DNA of 38,471 nucleotides from Candidatus Zambryskiibacteriota bacterium (GCA_009691335.1 SICR01000004.1:1-38471), one strand, 5' to 3'. Positions 1-9,675 are shown, numbered from the stretch's first letter. Numbers and translations: made by a program. Notes: generated by a model not told the origin, from the letters alone.

Positions 1-71
1 CAAATACTTTGTTTATGCGTGACCCGGTGTGATCATACAAAAAACTCCTCTCAATATATTTCTTTAAACGC

Positions 72-184
72 TGTGTTCTGGCGCTTACCTACTTTCCCTT
101 TACAAGTATCATCGGCTCAACGAGGCTTAACTTCCGTGTTCGGAATGAGAACGGGTGTGACCCTCGCGATAAAGCACCAAAACA
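72..184 (-). rRNA. rrf: 5S ribosomal RNA
   Basis: Reverse complement reads TGTTTTGGTGCTTTATCGCGAGGGTCACACCCGTTCTCATTCCGAACACGGAAGTTAAGCC...GGGAAAGTAGGTAAGCGCCAGAACACAG, a typical 5S sequence. Ends approximate. Confidence 0.93.
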
Positions 185-234
185 CAATTTTCAAAGATAT
201 TGTTAGGAGTTTTTCCTAACAATTCCAGATTGTA

Positions 235-258
235 GTTGATTTCATTTAGCAGGACAGA
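235..258 (-). other. 3' strand of the pre-23S processing stem
   Basis: GTTGATTTCATTTAGCAGGACAGA is the exact reverse complement of 4059-4082 (24 bp). Confidence 0.85.
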
Positions 259-505
259 TAAGTGGTTTCCAAATTTCCTAATAGAATTCGGGCAATTAGT
301 ACGACTCGGCTCAAACGATTACTCGTCTTACACCTGTCGCCTATCAACCTGGTAATCTCCCAGGGCCCTCAAACGTTTCCTAATCTCGGGGCTGGCTTCA
401 TTCTTAGATGCTTTCAGAATTTATCCTGGCCCGACTTAGCTACCCTGCGTTCCTCTTGGCAGAAGAGCAGGTACACCAGTGGTCGGTTCACTCCGGTCCT
501 CTCGT

Positions 506-1076
506 CGCGTAATTCCCCTATCACTAGGAGCGCAGACTATATCTTCATCCTTCCGCTTGCGTGGTTAGGATGTTGGCGTATTACCTATGTAAACCGTCAT
601 TCTCTACGGAATGATTCGCTTATACACAAGTCTGTTATTTGATTTGAGTCAAATAACAAGTCGTTACGGGGTCAATATGATTTATTCTGCTGAGAGAAAT
701 TCTTCGAGTGTTGGTGATTTTTTGAGTTCTGGATTGAGATCACTCTCAACTCCAGTATGGGCAACGTGATCAAAAACTACTTCCGCAGTTTTCTGATAAT
801 TACCTTCATTCATGCGCTTCAACAGCGTCTTTAACTCATCCTTACACCAATCTAATTTACTATTCTCGAATTTCTTTTCCATTCAACAGACTATACCACA
901 CGACTTCCCACGGTATTGTCTTGTTTAGTTCTGGTCCTCAAGTAAGTTTACACTTACCATTGTACCACTACCTACGGACTAGGCCGGCAGTAGTTATCAA
1001 CAGACCAAACTTAGCAAGATTTCACCGTTATTAGCCACTTTGTCATCAAGTATTTCTACTTGAAGTAGCAAAATTT
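506..1076 (-). other. Group I intron in the 23S sarcin-ricin loop
   Basis: The universal GCTCCTAGT/ACGAGAGGACC junction is split. The 5' exon ends in T and the intron ends in G (omega-G). P7 strand AACAGACTTG near 630-640 pairs with S-like GATATAGTCTGCG near 531-543, followed by a GNRA-capped P9 (CTCCTA GTGA TAGGGG). Confidence 0.85.
682..882 (-). CDS. Intron-encoded 66-aa protein of unknown function
   Basis: Open frame inside the intron (MEKKFENSKLDWCKDELKTLLKRMNEGNYQKTAEVV...); no LAGLIDADG, HNH or GIY-YIG motif recognised. Confidence 0.5.
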   Translation of the reverse strand: MEKKFENSKLDWCKDELKTLLKRMNEGNYQKTAEVVFDHVAHTGVESDLNPELKKSPTLEEFLSAE

Positions 1077-1128
1077 ACTAGGAGCAAATCCCCTCAAGAA
1101 ACGAACGCCTGCAGTAGATAGGAGTCCA

Positions 1129-1163
<35 letters not shown>

Positions 1164-1787
1164 ACTTTTTAAATGGCGAACAGCCATACCCTTGGAAGCT
1201 TCTTCACCTCCAGGATAAGTTGAGCCGACATCGAGGTGCCGAACTGCGCCGTCGCTATGGACGCTTAGGCGCAACCAGCCTGTTATCCCCAGGGTAGCTT
1301 TTATCCGATAATCCCGAGCCGCATCTAATGCGTACTGTCGGTTCACTATGCTCTGCTTTCGCATCTGTTTGTCATGTACGACTCACAGTCAAGCCAGCTT
1401 GTGCCATTACACTATCGGCACGGTTTCCATTCGCGCCTAGCTGACCTTAATAGACTCCTCCGTTACTTTTTAGGAGGATAGCGCCCCACTAAAACTGCCC
1501 GCCAGATACTGTTTCTCGCCGTTTTTTCCGTCGAGGTTAGAACTTACAATCTAGAAAAGTGGTATTTCACTGGCGACTCCATCTGCCCCGAAAGGCAAAC
1601 TTCAAAGTCTCCCACCTATGCTACGTATCGTGACCGTAAGCTCAATATCAAGTTGCAGTAAAGCTCCTGGGGTCTTTTCGTCTAACTGCAGGAAACCGGC
1701 ATCTTCACCGGTATTGTATTTTCACCGAGCAAGTCCCCGAGACAGTTCTCCAGTCATTACACCATTCGTGCGCGTCTGAACTTACCA

Positions 1788-1838
<51 letters not shown>

Positions 1839-2546
1839 CAGGGCTTATACAAGTCAGCTCATGTCTTGCGACAATCACCGCCCGTATTTAACCTTCTGGC
1901 ATTGGTCAGGTGTCACCCCCTATACATCCTCTTGCGAGTTCGCAGGGAGCTGTGTTTTTGGTAAACAGTTGCCAGAGATACTTTAGCTGCGGCCCCTAAT
2001 AAAAGGGGCAAGCCTTATTCCGAAGTTACGGCTGCTTTTTTGCCGAGTTCCTTGGGGACCTCTCACTCGTTCGTCTTCGTCTTCTCGACGTGAACACCTG
2101 TTTCGGTTTGCGGTACGGATGCTATGCAATAAGTTTAGAGATTTTTCTTGGGAGGTAGCTTTGTATCATTTCCCCCGGCGAACCGGGACATTTTCGCTCC
2201 AGTTGAGATCGGTATTTAAACCAGGGTCCGGATTTTCCAGGACACCGCTCTTGAGGCACAAACGTCAAATCCGATAATGCGCGATACATACTTACCTCCG
2301 TCCTCCCATCACTTGCATAGTCAGTCAGGGAATATTAACCCTGTGTCCATCGGATGCGGATCTCTCCATTTCCTTAGGCCCGACTAACCCCACTCCGACA
2401 ATCGTTGAGTGGGAAACCTTGTTCTATCGACGTGCGGGTTTCTCACCCGCATTGTGGTTACTTGTGCCAACATTCTTACTTCGCAACGCTCCAGCGTGGG
2501 TCGCCCCTTCGCCTTCACAGCAGATGCGAATACTCTCCTACCGCTC

Positions 2547-2642
2547 CAGTTCTCAATTTTGGCGAGAAGCTCACTTGGAAGCTCAACTTCCAAGTGGAAG
2601 TTGAGCTTCGTTGAGCTTCCAAAAAGCCAAAATTGAGAACTG
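2547..2642. repeat. Palindromic insert 1 in 23S rRNA (helix-45 region, IVS-like)
   Basis: 17-bp perfect outer arms CAGTTCTCAATTTTGGC/GCCAAAATTGAGAACTG. Inner perfect hairpin GAAGCTCAACTTCC-AAGT-GGAAGTTGAGCTTC. Confidence 0.88.
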
Positions 2643-3351
2643 AAACCCTCAGTTTCGGTACCATGCTTAGCCCCATGAATCTGCGGTGCAAAATCTCTGA
2701 CTGAGTGAGCTGTTACGCTTTCTTTAAAGGATGGCTGCTTCTAAGCCAACCTCCTCAGTGTCAGGGAAATTTCACCTCCTTAAGTGCACTTAGCATGAAT
2801 TTAGGGACCTTAAATAGAGATCTAGGCTGTTTCCTTTTTGACGCACGGAGCTTAGCCCCCGCCGTCTAACTGCCGAGTTTTTAACTAAGAGAATTCGGAG
2901 TTTGATAGGTCTAGCGAGCTTTCGCCCTGTCCAGACCTTCCAGTGCTCTACCTCTCTTAGGAACACTCGACGCTAGCCCAAAAGCTATTTCGGAGAGAAC
3001 CAGCTATTACCAGGCTCGATTAGCTTTTCACTTCTTATCACAAGTCATCCCAATGTATTGCACGGCAAACGGGTTCGGGCCTCCCCCCGACTTTCGTCGG
3101 GGTTCACCCTGCTCATGACAAGCTCGCTCTGGCTTCGGGTCTTTAGCATACTACCAACCCTTCGATTGCTCTCAGGGTAAACGCGCTATTCACACTCGGT
3201 TTCCCTATGGCTCCATCCTTTGTGGGGACTTAGCCGCGCAGCATGCTAAAACTCGTTGGCTCATTCTTCAATAGGCACGCCGTAGAGGTTCCGAAGAACC
3301 TCGCCGACTCCTTGTAGACATACGGTTTCAGGTCTATTTCACTCCCCTTCC

Positions 3352-3394
<43 letters not shown>

Positions 3395-3615
3395 ATCTAG
3401 AAGTGTATTTAGCCTTACCGGTTAGTTCCGGCAAATTCCCCCGAGCTACTCGTGTCTCGAGGTACTCAAGAACGGAAACAAAAGAGATTTATGATTTTCG
3501 AACACGGGACTATTACCCTCTGGGGTGCTTCTTTCCAGAAGCTTATTCTAACCATAAATTTTTTAACTCCTCTTCCATATAAATATGGAACGTCTCCGCC
3601 TTATAACTCCCAGCA

Positions 3616-3699
3616 TCAATCTTTGGCAAGAAGCTCACTTGGAAGCTCAACTTCCAAGTGGAAGTTGAGCTTCTTTGAGATTCCAAAACCAAAGATTGA
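3616..3699. repeat. Palindromic insert 2 in 23S rRNA (domain I)
   Basis: Outer arms TCAATCTTTGG/CCAAAGATTGA. The 66 nt at 3623-3688 match 2559-2624 at 63/66 positions by eye. Confidence 0.88.
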
Positions 3700-4058
3700 A
3701 ACTGAGTTTGGGCTTCTTCGTTTTCGCTCGCCGCTACTAACGAAATAACAATTGTTCTCTATTCCTCCAGTTACTGAAATGTTTTACTTCACTGGGTGTA
3801 TTCCATGCATAATTTGCATGGTGCTATCAATAGATAGCGGGTTTCCCCATTCGGACATCTCCGGATCAAAGGTTGCTAGGCACCTCCCCGAAGCGTATCG
3901 CCGCCAAGCCACGTCCTTCATCACCATCTTCTAGTCAAGGCATCCACCGTACGCCCTTAAATTTCCTATTAGGAAATTTAAAAACCACACTCAGCTATTT
4001 CTACAAATAACTGAGCTTACTTCTCCTGACACCTGCGAGTGACGCGGGCACCAGGATT

Positions 4059-4082
4059 TCTGTCCTGCTAAATGAAATCAAC
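4059..4082 (-). other. 5' strand of the pre-23S processing stem
   Basis: TCTGTCCTGCTAAATGAAATCAAC pairs perfectly with 235-258. Confidence 0.85.
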
Positions 4083-4305
4083 CCTTCGACAGATTCGATA
4101 AACTCACTGTGGTGAGCCTGTCAAACCATAAACTCAGGATAAACTCTCACTTAGCCCCCGGTCTGCTAGAACCGAGGCTTTTGTTTCTGTCTTCCTACAA
4201 TCAGAAGACAGAAAATCTTGTCCACCTACAAATCCGAAAAGACCCTCTTGGATCAATAATTCGTGGTGGGATTAATTTGACAAAGTACTATCAACCGTAG
4301 AAATG

Positions 4306-4337
4306 AAGACCCCGTCGCTCAGGAGCGACGGGGTCTT
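4306..4337. terminator. Strong hairpin upstream of the rRNA unit
   Basis: AAGACCCCGTCGCT-cagg-AGCGACGGGGTCTT, 14-bp perfect stem; no long T tract. Confidence 0.55.
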
Positions 4338-4511
4338 AACCCATAAAACAGCTCAATAGAGCTATCTTTGCCGCTTTTTGAGGTTATGGTTTATAAACAT
4401 TTCTAGGTAAGAATCATTTTATACCCAATCAAAAATTGTGTCAAATGTGGTCGTATAATATCTAGTTGACTCTGCAGATTTATCGTACTATGGTTCTAAT
4501 CGGAGGGTTCT

Positions 4512-4751
4512 ATGGTAAGCAGTATCTTACCACTCCTTAGAGTGGTACTGTCGCAGAATGGGCTACGCTCGCTCTGTCAGTTTCGCCTCTCTGCACTCGA
4601 GAGAGACATTCAAGCCGCAAGTAGAGACACTCGCAACGCCAGTATGTCGATGATGGAGAGAGTCGCTGCCGCCGAACTCCTTGTGGAGCTCAAGCACAAG
4701 GAAACATTGTACAAACACGAGCTCGCCAATCTGAAAGTCGGCACTATGTGA
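4512..4751 (+). CDS. Small hypothetical protein (79 aa)
   Basis: GGAGG Shine-Dalgarno just upstream of ATG and a strong terminator-like hairpin directly downstream. Confidence 0.6.
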   Translation: MVSSILPLLRVVLSQNGLRSLCQFRLSALERDIQAASRDTRNASMSMMERVAAAELLVELKHKETLYKHELANLKVGTM

Positions 4752-4760
4752 TGCAGGTGC

Positions 4761-4786
4761 AAGGGTGGACCACAAGGTCCACCCTT
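4761..4786 (+). terminator. Terminator-like hairpin
   Basis: AAGGGTGGACC-acaa-GGTCCACCCTT, 11-bp perfect stem. Confidence 0.7.
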
Positions 4787-4835
4787 AAAATTATCAGGAA
4801 TTAATTTATCCTCCTACTCATCATCCATCATCACA

Positions 4836-5582
4836 CTATATCTCACCAGCCGAAAGCCTGGTGACAAGCTCTTGAAGAATATATATGAGCATTCCCATAT
4901 TGTGTCTTATATAATATTCCCTTACCTCTTCATTGAGACAATATAGACCGGCCAATGTGTCCACGCACCTAGGTCTATCCCCATCACGATGAGATGATGA
5001 TGAACCAGAAGAACTGTCAGACGACGCTGGGGCATCAAATATTAAAAACGGAGTAAATGACATAGAGAAGAGCGTGGACGGAACCATGTCGAAGTTATTG
5101 GCCAACGCTGCCCAGTCGGTGCTCGTCTGCCCAGACACCGTCACATGCGCATTGACTATCTCGGTCGTACCAGCTTTCTTGACTATAGTGGTATAGCCAG
5201 TAGCATCGAACTGGACATCGTAAGAATACCAATCTGTCCCATGCGTACCAGAGAGAAGTTGGTAGATAACATTTGTAGTCCTTACGGTTGGAGAAGAGGT
5301 AGTGGTTGGGTCGAGAGCCGTTATATATAAGAGGGGAGGGAAGCTTGAGAAAGTTATGGTGTGGTGAGTATAGGTAAAAGTAAGATGAAGGTAGCTATCT
5401 ACATACTCGTGCGTGTAGTTCTCAAGCCCTTCGTGTCCAGAGACTACCGTAGAGTCCCCAAACATAACTTGGGACTTCTCATCTACTGTATATGATGAAG
5501 TAATTTCGGCGAAGGCATCATTTGCCACACCCAGAAACAGCACCGAGCATACGATTGAGATGAATAAAACTTTCTTCACCAT
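4836..5582 (-). CDS. Secreted hypothetical protein with signal peptide
   Basis: 248-aa ORF with N-terminus MVKKVLFISIVCSVLFLGVANDAFAE (signal-peptide-like). Confidence 0.75.
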   Translation of the reverse strand: MVKKVLFISIVCSVLFLGVANDAFAEITSSYTVDEKSQVMFGDSTVVSGHEGLENYTHEYVDSYLHLTFTYTHHTITFSSFPPLLYITALDPTTTSSPTVRTTNVIYQLLSGTHGTDWYSYDVQFDATGYTTIVKKAGTTEIVNAHVTVSGQTSTDWAALANNFDMVPSTLFSMSFTPFLIFDAPASSDSSSGSSSSHRDGDRPRCVDTLAGLYCLNEEVREYYIRHNMGMLIYILQELVTRLSAGEI

Positions 5583-5600
5583 ACAAGGGACTTTACCATA

Positions 5601-6710
5601 TTATTTGGTCCTCAAGAAAAAGTGCTTGAAAACATCAAACCAGCCTGATCTTACCGCAGTGGATGTTCTAGCTTCATCATCTTCTCTAAATATCGGTTCA
5701 ACCGAAACAGTCGTAGTAGGGATATCCTTTGCAATATTTTGCGGAACACTATTATAAATGTTGGCCAGTTTTTCTTCGATTATTCCGAGCTCTTTCTCCA
5801 GATTGATAATCTCTTTTGATCTCTGTTCTTCTATCTTTGCCCATAATTTATTCTGCTCTGTATCTCCTATAACCATAATGGTGACATTTCTCATCGTATC
5901 CGGCCTAAGCCCTGTCACCTTAGAACTGAAAGATATGCTTTGTCCCGCCCCAACAATAGTATCTTGGGGGAAGACAAATGTTTTCGCCCCGGACCACAAC
6001 ACCCTGCCGTATAAATTCACTTCATTCTTTGAGCTATTCTTAAGCTCTATTCTATCAGCGGTAGCAAGCGAGACAGTAACTTCTGGATTGATAATTTTGA
6101 CATTTATCCTCGATATCGCCTGACCGGATGGCAGAGATACATTTAGCACCACAACATACTCACCCGCGTATTCATATGTATGATTCAAAATTGATCCACC
6201 ACTCTGACTACCGTCTCCGAAATTCCATTTGAAGATACTACTCTTGGTGTAGTCAAGATCGGTTTTCGCCGCAAACTCCATGGGACTGCCTGCCGTACCA
6301 AGCCGATCACGGCCCGCACTTATATATACATCCTTTCCTTTGTCTGTATTGGAAATAGGGACCGAACCATAATGCACAGACGAAGCGCTATTATTGGGAG
6401 CGGATGTACTTGTGTTTTGTACCGATGCAGATGGCGGATCGCCTATGGTGATGTAATCTTTTATGTTGGCGTATGTCACTTCGCCTATACCGCTCACATT
6501 CTTGATTTCCTCAATCGTTTCAAATGGGCCGTTTAAATTCCGGTACCCTATAATCGCGGCGGCCTTGACCGGACCTACGCCATTTAATGTTTGTAGTCCT
6601 GTGGAATCCGCCGTATTAATATTTACCAGCGCTCCTTGAGCATAAACAAAGAGAGGAAAGATTATCCATAGAAAAGCCGAGCGAAAAAAGACTTTATAAA
6701 AATAATGCAT
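5601..6710 (-). CDS. Exported ComEA-like helix-hairpin-helix plus PKD domain protein
   Basis: VNINTADSTGLQTLNGVGPVKAAAIIGYRNLNGPF (ComEA-type HhH) then FKWNFGDGSQSGGSILNHTYEYAGEYVVVLNV (PKD). Start moved to the ATG at 6710 because the upstream ATG lies in a terminator. Confidence 0.82.
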   Translation of the reverse strand: MHYFYKVFFRSAFLWIIFPLFVYAQGALVNINTADSTGLQTLNGVGPVKAAAIIGYRNLNGPFETIEEIKNVSGIGEVTYANIKDYITIGDPPSASVQNTSTSAPNNSASSVHYGSVPISNTDKGKDVYISAGRDRLGTAGSPMEFAAKTDLDYTKSSIFKWNFGDGSQSGGSILNHTYEYAGEYVVVLNVSLPSGQAISRINVKIINPEVTVSLATADRIELKNSSKNEVNLYGRVLWSGAKTFVFPQDTIVGAGQSISFSSKVTGLRPDTMRNVTIMVIGDTEQNKLWAKIEEQRSKEIINLEKELGIIEEKLANIYNSVPQNIAKDIPTTTVSVEPIFREDDEARTSTAVRSGWFDVFKHFFLRTK

Positions 6711-6722
6711 CCCTAAATTATA

Positions 6723-6756
6723 GAACAAAAACACCCCGGTAGGGGTGTTTTTGTTC
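6723..6756 (-). terminator. Rho-independent terminator of the surface-protein gene
   Basis: GAACAAAAACACCCC-ggta-GGGGTGTTTTTGTTC, T-rich arm on the minus strand. Confidence 0.85.
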
Positions 6757-6796
6757 TCTCTGACTAGTGCAGAGACCTTAGCAATCCTTGGAAGGA

Positions 6797-8761
6797 TTAC
6801 GGGAAGGAAACGTCAGCTGTCCTCCAGTCAGTGAGACCAGCCATGAAGGTGGTGGTCTGAGAAGAACCAGTCGTAGCGTTGAACCAAGTAATACCTTCTA
6901 AGCCTACAGAGTAGACGCTGCCAGTCGTTAGAGTTACACCGCCTACAGTTCTACCTATAATCAGGAAGGTAACAGGGACAGTAACTTCAGCACCATCTGC
7001 AAGGTCACAAGTATTCGTTCCGTTCGCGCCACAACCATTTGGGATGGTATACGCAGTTGAGGTTGCGCCAGCTGAGATCAGAGCATCGTAGGAACCGTTT
7101 CGGTAGACCTTGAACGAAGCTGTGGAGCTTGCGAACAAAGGTGTACTAGAAGCAGCGCTACCAAGCGAGAGTACTCCACCAACTGCCTTGATCTTAATGT
7201 TGAACGTAGCAGTCAAAGTAGAGGTAGATACGTTAGTCGTAACTCCGTTGTTTTGGGGAGTGGCAGGTCCAACAATCGACTTGGAAACCAAAGTGACCTG
7301 AGGACCAACCTTTCGGATGGTCAGAGTCTTGCCTTGTGCAGTGCCAGATTCAGTAATAGCTGTGCCAGCAGAATTCTCTGCTGTTACGTCAGCAGTATCG
7401 ATGTCAGCTGCATAAGTATCAGAAGCCAATTGCGCAGTTCTAACGTCAACCTTAACAGACAAGGTCTTGGTAGTGTCCCTAGGGATCACATAGTCAATGT
7501 CAGCGAAGGTCGCACCAGAAACAGTAGCAGAAGTACCAGCTACAGAAGCTGAACCTATGAGAGTAGAACCATCGTAGAGGTAAGCAACAGTAGTGGTAGC
7601 CACGTTTGTAGTAGCAGGGGTAGCGTTGTTCGTACGAACGAGGTCAACCACGAGATCGGTAAGAGTAACGTTGTCTTTCTCTGCCTTGAAATCAACTTTC
7701 ACGAGCTCGAGAAGATCACAGTCGTTAGTGTCTGTACCAGACTTACAGATAACCTGGTTTGTCTCTGGGCTAGCTGAATTGAGAGAAACAGCAAGAGTAG
7801 CGGAATCTACGAGGTCAGCCGCAGAGGTAAACTCGCGGGAGAAAGCTGTAGAAGGGCCGTACTCATTCACACCAACACCGTCTATGCCACGAAGGCCGTT
7901 AGCCGGAATACCGAGTGACCAGCTGTCGTTGTCGTAAGCTGAGTCCCAAGAAGCCTTAGCATCAAGAGCGATGTAAAGAACCTTGGTGCTGTTAGCAGGA
8001 ACAACGTAACCGAAGCCAGAGAGGGTAATGAAGTAATCAGAACCATCCTTAACTACAGTAGTGCTGTTGAGATCTGCAGATGCAAGTACGGTAGAACCGT
8101 CCATGACGTAGATCTTGGAAGCAATCTTGGTGTAGGTCAGGTTGTCGCCTGTGTTGGTAACAGAGTCAAGGTCAATCTTGATTCTCTCAACCTTGATGTC
8201 AGAAGCCTTAGCTTCAAGCTTGAGACCAAGAATCTGCTTCTTTTGCTCACCTTCATAGAGCTTTGTTCCAGCTGCTGGAGAAGGATTGACAGAAACAGCA
8301 ATGGTGCCTTCAACTCCAGGAGTACTGATACCAACTGTTGAGACGGGAGCAGTAACTGCAGGAGCAGAAGCATTGTACTTAGCTCGAGAAAGAGGACCGA
8401 AGTAACCAGTGGCTGAAACGCCATTGGCTGCCTGCCATTTCTGAACTGCGGACTTAGTAAGAGAACCGAAGTAACCAGTAGCTACACCTGCTGGCATGAC
8501 GAGGTGACCCTGTGCTACAAGTGCGCCCTGAAGAGCGGATACTTGTGCGCCAGAGCTACCGACAGTCAAGTCAGAAGTGACTGCAGCGCTGGTAGACACA
8601 GCTGAACTACCCTGAAGGGCAGCGAGTTGTGCCATAAGTGCATTGACCTGAGCCTGAAGTTCAGCAACAGTCACAGCGCCTGCCATTGGTACAAAAGCAC
8701 CAAAGGCAACGGTTGCGCCTACTGCGATTCCAGCGATCTTTGCGATTTTCATTTTTAACAT
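6797..8761 (-). CDS. Exported protein with N-terminal coiled coil and peptidoglycan-binding domain; candidate major surface/S-layer-like protein
   Basis: Signal peptide, VAELQAQVNALMAQLAALQG, then a PG_binding_1-like segment (DLTVGSSGAQVSALQGALVAQGHL...GYFGSLTKSAVQKWQAANGVSATGYFGPLSRAKYN) and a long Ser/Thr/Val-rich beta region. Confidence 0.8.
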   Translation of the reverse strand: MLKMKIAKIAGIAVGATVAFGAFVPMAGAVTVAELQAQVNALMAQLAALQGSSAVSTSAAVTSDLTVGSSGAQVSALQGALVAQGHLVMPAGVATGYFGSLTKSAVQKWQAANGVSATGYFGPLSRAKYNASAPAVTAPVSTVGISTPGVEGTIAVSVNPSPAAGTKLYEGEQKKQILGLKLEAKASDIKVERIKIDLDSVTNTGDNLTYTKIASKIYVMDGSTVLASADLNSTTVVKDGSDYFITLSGFGYVVPANSTKVLYIALDAKASWDSAYDNDSWSLGIPANGLRGIDGVGVNEYGPSTAFSREFTSAADLVDSATLAVSLNSASPETNQVICKSGTDTNDCDLLELVKVDFKAEKDNVTLTDLVVDLVRTNNATPATTNVATTTVAYLYDGSTLIGSASVAGTSATVSGATFADIDYVIPRDTTKTLSVKVDVRTAQLASDTYAADIDTADVTAENSAGTAITESGTAQGKTLTIRKVGPQVTLVSKSIVGPATPQNNGVTTNVSTSTLTATFNIKIKAVGGVLSLGSAASSTPLFASSTASFKVYRNGSYDALISAGATSTAYTIPNGCGANGTNTCDLADGAEVTVPVTFLIIGRTVGGVTLTTGSVYSVGLEGITWFNATTGSSQTTTFMAGLTDWRTADVSFP

Positions 8762-8931
8762 TTTGTAATTTTATTTCTAATGCGCTTACGAGAGCCCTAT
8801 TAATTAATTTCTAAATTGTGGGCCCCGCTTGCGGGTACTAATTTGCCAGTAACGGTTGTGCCTTCACCGGCAAGCCCCATGAGATGCCGAAAAGCTATCT
8901 CATGGGGACATCTACTAATGCACACTCATAA

Positions 8932-8961
8932 ATTATAACGATATTCCGCCAAAGTACCTAA
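8932..8961 (-). promoter_or_regulatory. Candidate promoter of the surface-protein gene
   Basis: Minus strand TTAGGT - 18 nt - TATAAT, ~170 nt upstream of the ATG. Confidence 0.45.
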
Positions 8962-9033
8962 AAGTACTGTGGATAACACCATTTTAGCCTTTCTATCTAA
9001 TTATGCAAGTCTAGGCTAGGTTGTAAGCAAAGG

Positions 9034-9675
9034 TTAGATACTTCCTGCGAGGCAATACCTACTCCAGCGTTTTTCCCCTATTTTCCTAAGGATTCCGTCC
9101 GCCACCATAGCTAGAAGTTCTCTTTGGATAGTCTTCTCACTACACCCGGTTACAAGTGGGGCAATGTCCTTTATCATTATCTCTCTTTTACGCTTAAGGA
9201 GGCCAATAATGGCACCTTGACGACTATTCTTCTTGACAGAGACAACTCCAAACTCCTTCAATGGCTTATTAAGTGCCACTGCTCTTACCTCATGCTTAAC
9301 CACTCCTTGCTCTCTCATTACATTTTTGTCCTTTATTGTTCCAGTCATATTTTGTGGAGGCAATATTCTTTCCCCACTAGGCACTTCGTGAAAAAACATT
9401 TGATACAAAGGGTTTTCTACTTCTTTCCCAAGTTTAGATAACTCGGCAACCAAGATGCTGTGATTATCCTCGGAGATAAGATTAGTATTTTTAGCTATAG
9501 TAAAAAGGGAGAGTATTTCTTTGGATATATTAAATTTGTCTTTTACCATATCTCCTGCCAAATCTAGAGCCAAAGTTCTCAATCTCCACTTTAATGGCTC
9601 TCTATCATCAAAAAAACTGGTAACAAAATACATAGCAGATGAGATTCTTTGTGTTTTTGTAAAAATATCAGACAT
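9034..9675 (-). CDS. Conserved hypothetical protein with C-terminal winged-helix/DeoR-like HTH
   Basis: 213 aa; C-terminus RQGAIIGLLKRKREIMIKDIAPLVTGCSEKTIQRELLAMVADGILRKIGEKRWSRY reads as a DNA-binding wHTH. Confidence 0.7.
   Translation of the reverse strand: MSDIFTKTQRISSAMYFVTSFFDDREPLKWRLRTLALDLAGDMVKDKFNISKEILSLFTIAKNTNLISEDNHSILVAELSKLGKEVENPLYQMFFHEVPSGERILPPQNMTGTIKDKNVMREQGVVKHEVRAVALNKPLKEFGVVSVKKNSRQGAIIGLLKRKREIMIKDIAPLVTGCSEKTIQRELLAMVADGILRKIGEKRWSRYCLAGSI

Noticed and set aside
19-642. ORFs 19..219 and 262..642 (+)
   Set aside because: Antisense to 5S and 23S rRNA; chance open frames.
3970-4500. Possible 16S rRNA or spacer tRNA upstream of 23S
   Set aside because: No 16S signature or cloverleaf found; only leader hairpins and a repeat-like segment.
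6724-6734. Annotated ORF start at 6734 for the HhH-PKD protein
   Set aside because: That ATG lies in the terminator of the upstream gene; ATG at 6710 is a better start.
7110-8424. ORFs 7110..7301, 7253..7552, 7593..7937 (+) and 8137..8424 (-)
   Set aside because: Alternate frames of the low-complexity surface-protein gene.
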